Below are positions 11,701 through 23,700 of a stretch of DNA of 40,009 nt, piece by piece. The first letter of the stretch is position 1. Each line of letters starts with the position of its first letter. Under the pieces are notes generated by a model. It was given only the letters and a program-made list of their open reading frames with translations, had not been told where the DNA came from and ran no database searches. The position numbers were made by a program, and so were the translations under genes. This DNA is from Acanthaster planci (lineage: Eukaryota; Echinodermata; Asteroidea; Valvatida; Acanthasteridae): assembly GCF_001949145.1 (NCBI RefSeq), contig NW_019091794.1:6434-46442 (forward strand), read 5' to 3'.

Positions 11701-14700
11701 TTGCTTTAAGTCACTGTTTAATTAAACGTGGCTTTAAATTGTTTCCTTGGCTTTCTTGTCCATATTTCCACCACCTTGTGTCCCGTCTTTTGGTTTCTAT
11801 GCCGTGCGTTCACCGTATGCCTTTTGCCGGTTATATTAACGTGATTATATTAACCGCTGGGGAAAATGCATTAGTGCTGTAATGCAATTGCTAAGTGTTT
11901 GCATAGTGTAATTTACATTAAATCATTTACTTGGGATTGATGCAAGCTTTACGTTCGACTGTTTTCTGTGAATCATGGGTCATTCCGTGTCAGACCAACA
12001 CACATTTTGACCTTAGGTCTTCAGATTTTGATATAAATTGCTGTGCTTGAAGACATCAATGAATAATAAATATTGGCCAATTTTTAGAGGAATCCACCTT
12101 TCCCTGTAGTCAGGAAAGAGATCAACAAAAATTGACAGTTTCCACTTAAAAATCCACCTTTTTGGGAAAAAATGATACATAACCCTCTCATTTTTTATTA
12201 AATATATGCAAATGTGGTATCAAAATAATCAAAACATGTTCTTTTTGCAGATCTTGTGGAAATTTAGCTTTGTAAATCATTCACGTTTCGCCCAGTCAAC
12301 ACGTGACATCTCCATAGTCCTCATATATTCAGACTCCTTCACAAGGGCAAACTTCATAATCAAAACTAAAATGGGCTCCTCGAATGAAATGATTTCGTGT
12401 GAGATATGTTGCTCTTGCTCTGAAAACCACTTAATCAAAAATTCCTGAACCTGAAATTGAATATAACTGTACATACATCACAAGGTAATTTTCATTATAG
12501 AGCATAACATGCTTGGTACAAATTCCTCTCTAGGGATTACATAAAACTTAACATATTCTATGCTGACCAACTACAGAAAAATTGTCACAACATTTTGGAT
12601 CTTAAACACCCCATAAAGATTTTAGCTGATTCTTTAGAGCAGGAACAGCTTTCAGAAACACGTAGTTAAAAAGAAAAAATCCAAAATGATACTTTATTCT
12701 TGAAAAAAGGTCAAACTTAACTTACCCATGTCAAAGGTCAAAAATTCCACACCATCAGTGAAAAGAGCATATTCTTCTGATTATTTTGATACCACATTTG
12801 CATAATAATGAGAGGGCTATGTGTATTTTTTACTAAAAGGATGTATTTTTAAGGAAAACTTTCCATTTTTGTTTATCTCTGCCCTGACTAACTGAAATGG
12901 TCGATTCCGCTAAAAATGACAAGTATTTGTTAATCATTGATCTCTAAGAGCACAGCATTTTTTTTATCAAAATCTGAAGATCTAAGGTCAAAAAGTGTGC
13001 TTAACTGACAAAGAAAGTCCCCCATACATAACATTCATTATGCCTAAGGATATTTCCACCTTTTATTATGGCAGGAAAAGCAAAAAATACCCTACGGGTA
13101 TTTTCAGAGGTAAACCATTACTTACAGGCAATGATTTCCGCAGAAAAGTTCTTTGTCTTATTTTGCGGTTTCTTGGCAACGGTTGCTGGGCATGGCCGGC
13201 CATCTGGGAGAGTCAGGAAGTGGAATCAGCTTACAAGCGGAGTAATTATACCTCAGTGATATCACAAACACGATTTACATTTACGAATTATTCACTGATT
13301 ATTGCTGACCCAGGTTATATCCCACCTTGTTTACGATGTAGATAATAGTGGTTATCGAACTGTGCATTGTTTCTGGGAGCGTGATACTTAAGGAAAATAT
13401 ATCTGGGGTTTCCCTACTGGTAAAGTCAGTGATCACTGTCTCAAAAAGGACTCTCGCGTTAAAATTATATGCACATTATTTTGAAGTCAAGCTAAGCGTC
13501 CAAATGAATCACATTAATTTCCATGAGTCACGAGGACTGAGTCAACAATAGAGCCTGAAAGTAAAAAGTACGCAGCGAGCTTCCGGGACCCTCGCGCAGT
13601 CCTCCTATGGAGATTTTACATTGGGCCATTCATTTTATCACGTTCGTTAAATTTTTGAAGAATAATTCCTAACTGAAACAACCCATGGAAAGTTATATTT
13701 GAGAAAAGTCACCTGCAGTTGCGTAAAAAAAACAACCTTCATTATCAACCTTTCACGTCCGGCGATATCGTACCACGTTTGTTTTCATTCCCTGTGCTTA
13801 CGTGAAAACGAGGTTGTACAACGTTGCAAAGATCTGCCTACTTGCAGTCGAGGAATTCCAGATTTAGTTGAGTTGACATCACGCAGTTGTTAGTGTAGGG
13901 GTCCTCATTTTATCAGAAGAATAATTTCCCAAAATTGAGCCCCAGAGGGCGCCCTTTTGAATCGGCAAAAGAGACGAGGCACACCCTGGCCAAAGTTGTC
14001 AGTTAATTAGCCCGACTAGTATGGCATTATTGCTTTAAATTTATTACCTTATAAATTAACAAAATCCTTAAAAAAATTTAATCTGTTTGATTTGGCTTTT
14101 ACCGACAGTTTGCCATTAAATTTCAACCCGTAAAAGTTCGCCTGCGTACGAGACCACCGTATTGGACTGTTCATGTATATATATATATTCGGAATTGATG
14201 AGTCAATTTTTGGCAGGATATTTCTCTTTTTAAAGCCCTTTTTTTCCGAGTAACTGAACAGAAAAATGCTAGCAAGTCTTAAATCTTTACACTTTATTTT
14301 TCCTACCTAAGGGTTCCCGAAGCAAGCTGTCAGGGGTCAACTGTCGGTTCTTCCTTGGCTACTAGTCGATCATTTAACTCAATATAAACATGAGACCAAA
14401 TCAGGATTATTTGGGAGAGGAAGTGAATTGCACTTACTTTAAAGTCTGCAGGGAAGCCATTTTGACCAGCCTGCTCCTTCTTGCAGATGTATTCTGCAAG
14501 TTCATCAACAGCAACAGATGAAAGTTGACTGAGAAGCTTTAGTATGAGCTGCTCATTTGTATCTCTCTCGGCAGGTGGTTGTGGATGTAGCCGTCTCGGT
14601 TTTGGCTTCGGACTGCCTACGCGCAAGCAGGACTGCGCTGACATCTCCACTTCACTTTTGTTCGTGAATGCATGCACGTGCGTGGCAGATTCTGGTTGCA

Positions 14701-17700
14701 GTTTCTCTTTCTGATGAGGCAATGCTGCGGTGAAACCCGCTGTGTTGACGTAATCGACGGATGCGCTGTCGTACACGGCAGGCTCCAACGTGCATTCTAC
14801 AATGGCGTTCTCGTACACGGCAGGCTCCAACGTGCATTCTGCAATGTCGTACAAGTAAGCAACAGGTTCCAACGTGCATTTTACAATGTCATTAGGACTT
14901 GACACGTCCTGCATCGTTTGTATGGTGGGCAGTTCTTTTCAAGTTCACTTTGGAGCTTTCTCGTACGGTCCCGTGGATTTTGTTGTTTTAGAGACATGCT
15001 CACGACACCATCGCAAAGGCTTGTATTTTGGACATGGTTCAGGCTTGGCTTTGGAGCAAGGTGGGGAACATCTAAATAGAAGGTGTCGTTAAAAAAAGAT
15101 ATAATGGCTTCTGGCTGGCGCCCCCCGAACAGAGATTTTGACAGTTGGGAAGAGCCACCAAAATAGGGCGGGATAGCTCAGTTGGTAGAGTACGGTGTTC
15201 AAGAGGTCGCAGGTTCAAGTCCCGCTCCAGTTAATCTCTTTGTTCATCTTTATAATCATTCATGACCACCTAGTCAGTTTCCTTATTTGTTTCATAATCT
15301 ATGTTCAAAAAGCCGTATCTCTTTGAGTGATCTCTGTTAACCATTTTCCAGGTTGTATCGTGGGGAATTTGGGTGTGATCCATGGTCACATGGTGTTTCA
15401 GATTTAATGGCTTCTGGCTAGCGCCCCCCCCCCACAGAGATATTAACAATTGGGAAGAGCCACCAACATAGGGCGGGAAAGCTCAGTTGGTTCGAGCACT
15501 GGTAAGGTATTCCGGAGGTCGCAGGTTCAAATCCCGCTCCAGTCAATTTCTTTGTTTATCTTTACACAAAAATATCAAATGACTTCTGGTCAATCAGAGG
15601 AGATTAAGAACGATATTTAGCATGGCAAAGGTAACCTTTGAAAATTAAGTACCTGGCTCTGCAGTGTTGTTGGCTTGATGGCTTGAAGTATCGCCATCAA
15701 TTCCAAGGAGACCTGTTTTGTCGACGTCTCCTTCTGAAATTATTGGTTCAAATAGTAATTTATTGGTTACAATTTTTCACTCTGGTCTGAAGTGCATAAA
15801 GTTAAGGCTGAAACAGCAATCAACACGCTATTTTGTTCTTTCAAATTGTGACTGGTGGTGAGCAATATTCGGTTGAATGGATAAGGCTTACCTTTTATAG
15901 ACCGCCAGGGTAACTATTATTAGCAGAATCAGGATCACAATGGTAGCTGGTACTCCGACGACGACCGCCAACGATAAGCCGGCTGGAATTAGAAACCAAA
16001 TTATGTGACTTTTAAAAAGTGGCTGTCGTTAATGCCCAAATGGTACTCGTGATCTTCATCTTAAGGTAAAATACAATAAATCAACAGGCTTTTATTCCCT
16101 TCTCTGGGAAGATCAAAAAGTTAAGTTGCATCAAACATCCTGTTGCAGATATCTCAAAATATAATTTGGAGAAGTCATTTTTAAAGATAACATAAATACA
16201 GTGGCGCATAAAACGGGGAGGGAGGCAGTTTCCCCCACCCTTCGACTTTTCCCCGGTTTTTTTAGGAATTGAAAATGCCAGCTTTTTAGGAACAGTACAA
16301 TTTCTTGCATGTTGAGTATTGCCATTTCTTTACGGATTGTTAGAACGAAAAAAGAAATATTTTCTTCTTTTTCTCTGTCCTCAGCCTGAGACAGGCGACT
16401 AAAACATGCAGTGTGCCAATAAGAGGTTTTCAGGGGGGGCTTTTCTTTTTAAAGTTTAAGTTGACCAAGTTACGACCGACTTAAAACTACTTCCATCTAA
16501 GTGGACTTTAGTAAACCGCACCAGGAAATGATTTACTGATTGAGCCATAATTATCTGACGAAAAGCTGCCATCGCCACTCTCAAGTCGATCTCAAGTCTT
16601 GAGCCGTGAACAAACATTGGAAACAATATGAAATATTCAAAAGTCAGCCTTATGGAATTGACAGCGAGGTTAACTAAGGGGGTGGCTTTGAAATGAAAAT
16701 GAAAGCACTGAGAGAAACATTCGTTACAGATTGATGCCATTTATTTCAATGAATGATTTCAAATTGTGGTTAAGTTTATATCTATATCTTTAGAGCCACA
16801 TGAGAAAATAAAAGTTAGGCATGGGTATCCCCATACAGTCAGGTACCACTGTCATTTCCCAGATACGGTGAATATTATATACAGAGAAAATTGTCTCCCC
16901 CTGAATAAGGTCGATTGCGTATAGCGTAGCAGGCTAATAGAAATTTATTGTTTGTGCACGAAGCACTACAAAGGGCCTCTCTGTGGGAATCTCTTGGAGA
17001 CGCACTGAGTTGTTAATCGCCAGTATTGGACTCCTACAAACCATCAACAGTTGCCTCCATTGCAACCCGACTGAACGGTCCAGCTCCCGCAATGGTATTG
17101 GCAGCAACCTGAAAACTGTATTCAGTCAGCGGCGTTAAACCTTCGATTGTCACCGATTCCTCTGATGTCACTGATTGAATGACTACTTGGGATTCCGGGC
17201 TTATCTCAGTCAGTTTATATGTGTAGCCTGTGATGATGCCACCTCGGCTTCCACAAGGTGGTTTACTCCAGGAGAAACTCAGGCTGTACGGTGTTGCTAA
17301 AGTTAAATTCACTCGAGTTGGAGGCTCTTTCGGTACTAAGAACAAAGAAAAATAAGGGACATGTTTCAATTTCACTAAGTTGTTACTGCTCTGTGATTTC
17401 CTTGTATTCCTCTACACAGCGTCTTGAGCAATGGCAAAATCGTTGACACAAATTACTGTGTTAAAATCTGACACAATGTTGCAAATCTTCAAACTTGCAG
17501 TGCAACCGTGTGGAGATTTTAAAAGCGAAACTAAGAAGCTACTGAAGCAAAGTTGAAACACTGATAAACACATTTAAGTGAACCCATAATCTATTAAATC
17601 AATCTGTGTACGTTCTCTACACCACAGTGGCGTATCTAGGGGAAAGGGGACCCCCCCACACACAAACACACACCACTGCTCGAGTCGTATGTTTCTGTGT

Positions 17701-20700
17701 GCATCCAACGCAGAAACTAGAGAAGGAAACAACTTGGTGATACAGTCCTCCTTAAGACTGGATCATACTTCAGGCGAAAGCAAAAGCGAAGCGAATTTGA
17801 CGTCATGACAACTCTTAGGCGAAATTTCGGTTGAGTTGAAATGTTTTCATTTTCGCTTTCGCACGAAGTATGAACTGGCCTTGACCGATCCAACTATAAT
17901 GAGAAAAGAAAACTCAGTATACCAGATCTCATCAACTTAAATTTGCAAAAGTGTTTTGTGAAATAAATATCCCCACACTTTTTTGAATGGGCTCTTGAAT
18001 CATCCTCCACTTTGAGGTGCCCCCCCAAAATGACAGTGGATTGTGAAGAATTTTTCGGAATTTCTAAGGGCAAAAATGGTTTCAATAGCACTCATAAAGG
18101 AAAAAAAAATATAAAAGCAGAAGGGAAGCATAGCTACTCCAGAGTCGTTTATAGAGTGTACTTCATGAGTTTCTTAAGTGATGACACTAAAATGTTATAT
18201 AATGCTTCAGTGCACATGAACGGTAGCAGACATTAGCTGCATGCTGTACTCAAAATATGGGTCCAATGGACGACAACCATATATGAGCCCCAATGATATT
18301 TCACCCAAGATTCATACCGGACTCATACAGGCGAACCAAGATAATCCGTGTGGTACTCACGCGATCAGGTCTGGGAACAAGGGAAACAGTGTCTTGGTAA
18401 ATGGGGTAGCTTTTATATGGACTGCATATTGGAGTTGCCCGTGTACCATAAGAGCAAAATGATTTGGGTTCTGAATATGGTGAAAAACGGCTTAACCGTT
18501 CACTGGGAAGGCAACAAGCTTTGCTACACCCTATGTTTTCACTCATATCGACAAAGTTGGCATGTCTTTAATGGCAGATCTTTCATCCTCACTTCTGACA
18601 TCCTAGTACACCTACTGCTTGGTTGCAGATGGGAAACCTCAGGTCCTCTCACACCTCCAATATATATCGGTCGGACTTGAACAATGTAGTTTGATGGAGA
18701 CTCGATACCAGTTAAGAAATAATTGAAGGTTTGTGGTACGCGATGCACGGATGCAATGTCTTCACACTGATGTCTCAGTTCGTAATCTGAGGCACAGGCA
18801 TCTGGTTGAAAAGTGATGAACAACTGATGTGGGTCACCTGATGTCACGTCAAGACCAAGAACGCCAGTTTCAGCTGCAAATGAAACAAAAAAGAGGGAAA
18901 TATAATGAGAATCGTCTTTGAACACAAACTTCAAAAGATAATTAATTTAAACTATATTTTTGGTCTCTAAATCGGGTTTTGATAAGACTAATATTTGAAC
19001 AATCTCCAAATGTCACAGATCTAGTAAAGAGGCATCATAAAAATCAAAACGTTTTTACAAGAAGCTTCATAAACTTGTCAAAATGGTAAACAGATTCACT
19101 TAAGATATCTTATCTTAAGATATCTTACTTGAGCACTGGCAATTAGTTCCAAAATGTGGAGGCTCACAACCTTCAGAAAAGTAAAATGTAAAAAAAAATG
19201 TTTATGCAACGAGAGTAAACCTGGGAATCTTTACGAAGTAAGCCAGTAAAGACAGAGCTAAGTTGAGATGAGTGTCAAGATACAGAAACCTAATTTGAGA
19301 CGTGTTTGGTGCAATTAAATCACATTTCCAAGCGGACAGAAGTTTTAAAGCAGGAAACACACTGAATTCATGACAATATCCGATAGTTTAAACAGTAATC
19401 TAATCCTTACTCCCGGAGTATAAATACTGGCATTAGCAAGATGTGTCCATATGGAAGCTTAAAGTGACCATCTGCATTTCCATATTTCCGAGAGATGTTA
19501 TCACCGAAAGTTGAGACACCCTGATATTTTGAACAAACTTCCCAAAAGCTGGTATAATATTGTAAGGGAAAGTGTAAAACGTTTCTTTACTTTTGTTGTG
19601 CATAATAATATGGACTATAGCGTAGTGTGTTCAGGTCCTGTGACGTCTGGAAGGGCGGAGCGTAGCGCTCTGTGTAGGTAGTAAGCTCTTTGGTTTGAGC
19701 GTGATCAAGGCGAGCGCGTAAGTGGGTGGAACTTGCTCTTTAGGTTTTCTGCTAGTTCAGCGAAGCTCTATATAGACGTGAGTTCTTGGTGCTCTCGGTG
19801 TGGCGTGTGCTGCTATAGGACGTTGTGCCCAGCATATAGCTGGGCACGGGCAGACTGGGTAGACTTGGGCTGGGCTCACGGTTCCGTTGTGCTTAGTGCA
19901 TGCGGGCCGTATAGTGACACTGGGCTATGCAATGCAATGTTGTTAAGGCAGTAAGACATTGAGATATGCAGTGCTACTTGGGTCCAGCGTTGGTAATTGG
20001 TCTCGTGTTGGTAACGTTGGACGTGCATTGCTGAAAGCGTTCATGTGATACGATGTTGTTTGTGCATTGCTGATAGGAGTTGCACGAGGCGACAGTAGTC
20101 AGTGCGCTGCTGACTGGCGCGACGCCGTGCGATATTAGATGTGTATTGCTGATAGACTCTCTCTTCAAGACCGCGCAAAATAATAGAGGTTGTAATAAAT
20201 CTTACCCTATACGAACTATTCTTAATCCCTTTAATCAATTAATCATGAGTTGAATGTTTGAATAAATCACATTGTTATTGAGGTTACCGGCAATCTAATT
20301 GTCAGGTGTCCTAGTTGTGTGTTGTCTAATTAGCAGAGAGTATTACAGTCATCATAATCGGCGGTATATTTCCACAAAACAAATCTGCTTCTTTAGCCTT
20401 TAGGTCGCTTTGAGTGATCTCTGGACCGAGGGGGAACCCGAGTTTAGGCTAGAGTCGAGACCCCAACCGGTTTCAGATTTGATCCTCACAACACACCGCC
20501 ATAATATTGCAAAATACGATAATTATGAAAAATGCTAGATTACGGAAGGAAGTTTGTTTAGGAAAGAATATCACGAATAGGTGTTTTCCCTGGTAAAATA
20601 TTACATTAATTCGCCTTTCTTAGCTCAAACATCACAAAGAGACGTCTTTCCAGGATGAAATGTCTCTCACACACACACAGTAAAGCTTTTAGTTGCCTGC

Positions 20701-23700
20701 AGTTGAGGACCCTCTATATTGTACCCTCTTGTTCATGCTTAAACTTTTTGGAAGACCTCAAATAGGTTTTGTACACAATTGTCAATCGGAAACGCTTGAT
20801 GAAACGGGGACCTTATTGTCCTCTATTGTTCCAGGTTCTCAATTGAATGTAAAAACTAACTTAGACACATCCACACTGCCATCTGCACACGTTACAGCAG
20901 CTGAAGATCACATGATCTGCATATTGAAACTAGTACGATATTCATGTGTTTGTTCTATGACGTACATCTATGTTTGAATTATTGTATTTTGCAGCAGTGT
21001 TCAATGTTTGTTTCAAATAAGTGACAGCCTTGCGATGTGAGTGTACCTTTACTTAATTGTTTTTAATATGTAAGCCCCAATGGAAAACAGTTTTTAACTA
21101 TTTGGGCATACTCTTGGTGAAGAAATGGAATAAAATATGAAATAATAAATAAATTGCTGCCTTAGCAATTTACATGAACAAGACATGAAGTCATGGCAAG
21201 AAGTCTTTCAGAAAAATTAGTGATATGGTAAGACGTCTTTCAGAGAAACAATTGTAGGGGAAATAGGTTTTTTTTGATATGACAGTGATACCACGGGAAA
21301 GACGAGTTATCGAGGTACTGTGTCGGGGAAAGACTTCTTTCTTAGATGCAATATCAGGGAAGGACCTCGGAGACATCTCCGTACATTGTCTTTCCAAGAA
21401 AATATACTTTGGAAACGTGAAAAGTCGGATGGTCACTTTAAACTTCCGTATGTCCATATCATCCATACCGACGTCATTTATTTCCTACCACAAGCCTTAA
21501 ATTTAGTGAATTTGAAGGCTATTAGAATGTAAATAGGTAGAGTATGACATCCTCTGAGACTTCGTCTGTGGATGTGTTTATGTACTCATTCAAAAATTGA
21601 AAACATAAATGATAAATTTAAACTCCGTCTGTTTCACTTTTCAGATTATGTTCGCCGAAGACGTTTTGTTGGATTATTTGGATTGGTCTTCTTTGTTCAG
21701 TACTACATAAAGGGTGTCGGAACATTTTTTTTCCGTCCTGCTTACTCTACGCCCGTCAAACCCTATACCCTCAAAAGTGGATCTATTGTTTTCTGCCAGT
21801 TGTTCAGTATGTTCATCCCTCGACTTACCATTGGTGCATTCTCCTGTATCTTTACTGCACGTCCCTCCTGATGCACAGTGACAAGTCTGCTTGCAATTTG
21901 CACCAAACGTCCCTTCGCGACACTCTGATTAAAAAATAACACGTAAATCTGCTTAAAAATAATTAGACACGATTCAAATATTAAACACAAACATGTCCAG
22001 TCCATATTGTTATCAAATGGAATTCGAAATGCTTTGACTACCTGAGGTCTTTAAAGAATTTACCCCTTTATATTTAAATGATTGTCCATGCAAATGAAAA
22101 TGTTTTCCCTTTAAACATTATTTTGTATGCAGTGGGTTTGAGAAGCAAAAGCAAACAAGACAAACGGCTGCAGTAAATACCAAAAATTGGTTAAACTTCG
22201 AACAGTGCATTACCAGAATGACCGTATCCGATTTCCCCGTATGAAAATCATTACACTTTTACTCATAAATTAGTAAAAATAAAAAGGAAACAGAATATTA
22301 CCTCAGTCCCTTGGATTTTTGATAGAAATTGAAAATCGGTCAAAACCAGTCAAAATCACAAACGAACGACTCTAAAGCCGCATTATAGCATGATTTTTCC
22401 TACCGTACCTTGCATACAGTCTAATCCCTGGTAACCTGCAGCACAGGAGCATCCATAAGGGTCTGGTAGACAGAACAAACGCCCCCGGCAAGCATCGTGG
22501 TGTGGATCAGTGCTATTGGAACATCACTGATCAGCAGTCTTGCCAAAAACATGATGACCATGAACTAAATGTGAACGATCCACAAAGCATAGTGTCGCGG
22601 TAATAACAGATATAATAAAAGCAAAAATGGTGTGAGAAGTTTGATTAATCGGGTCCCCAAAGTCATCTAGAACGCTGAAGGCAATCACCCAGCTTAGGCC
22701 TAAGAGAACGGAGTAACTTCCTAAACGACTCTGAATGAGTGAGGAGCTTAAATGAAAGTCTACACTCAAAAAATAACAAAAAAAGATCGACGGCATTGTC
22801 AAATCAGGTGAGTAGCGTTATAGAGTACGGAAGCGTGACGTCATTTAGAACCAGTATATGCCGTACTAATAGAGTACGCGCTCGTGTTGGTTCATGCACG
22901 GGCACTCCCCCTATTAAACGCTTTTTGCAAACGTAAGTGTACGTGTGACGTATTCACTTTTTGGTACACTAGAGGAACACAGAATCGATTTCCGTGATAA
23001 AATATCCAACATCGCTACAGTGCAAGGCATCTTGGTATGACAGTTATAGTTTTATTTCAAGGATATTTGCCATTTCACTGTTTTAACCTGTTTTGCAAAA
23101 GTACTGCACTCCTTGCTTCGACACCAGAAGAATGTTCCTGGCAAGAGGACGTATGCATGTAACTGCATGCAACGCTTAATAAGTTGTTCAAAGGTCGCGT
23201 TATGCACAGCCTGTGTTGATTTTGGAGTTAATTTATGTGTTTTTACTAAGAACAGAGAGTTTTGCGCCCATTTATGGGGCACACGACTAAGTGCAAAGCA
23301 GGAGGTTGTGGATTCAAATCCCACCCGAGAAAGTCTGCAAGTTTTTTGCACGCTCATCGACGCAGTTAACAATGTTTATAAATATACCTAAATATTGTCT
23401 CCTGTTTCACTTTGCTTGACAATAATGCGTGCTTTTTAAGCTGCAACATTCTGCTGTTTCTTTTGAAAGACGGTCTTTATACATAGAACCATCTTCCTCT
23501 TTAAAAATGCATGTATCACAAAATTGTTTACAGCTTAAGGTTTAATTGTTCAATAGTGCCTTGATCTGAACGTTCGGTAGTTTCGTTTTTATTGGACTGT
23601 CTTGGATAAACGATCCAACACTTCAATGGTGTGAATCAACAACAAGGGTCATTCGAACCGACAAGGCTCTGTTGTCTGAAATTAAAATATTAAATTAAAT

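Noticed and set aside
12277-12474. Minus-strand frame as an exon of the phosphatase
   Set aside because: Exons 20 and 21 join perfectly in phase (IIAY-DHSRV) without it, and it lies between the arms of foldback 2.
15165-15240. Functional tRNA gene
   Set aside because: A and B boxes are present but the acceptor-stem halves do not pair and the anticodon arm is unclear; treated as a SINE head.
16197-17700. hAT-type transposon ends suggested by CAGTGGCG at 16199 and 17627
   Set aside because: The two starts have the same orientation, no matching right end or target duplication was found.
22524-22802. Minus-strand frame of 92 codons as a separate small membrane protein
   Set aside because: Only its last residues match the EGF exon; the remainder is intron with no motif.
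23052-23372. Minus-strand frame with [14 protein letters not shown], and a possible cysteine-rich exon (WCRSKEC) for the missing part of EGF 2
   Set aside because: The first part is a tRNA-like SINE read backwards. The cysteine stretch has no donor in the required phase.
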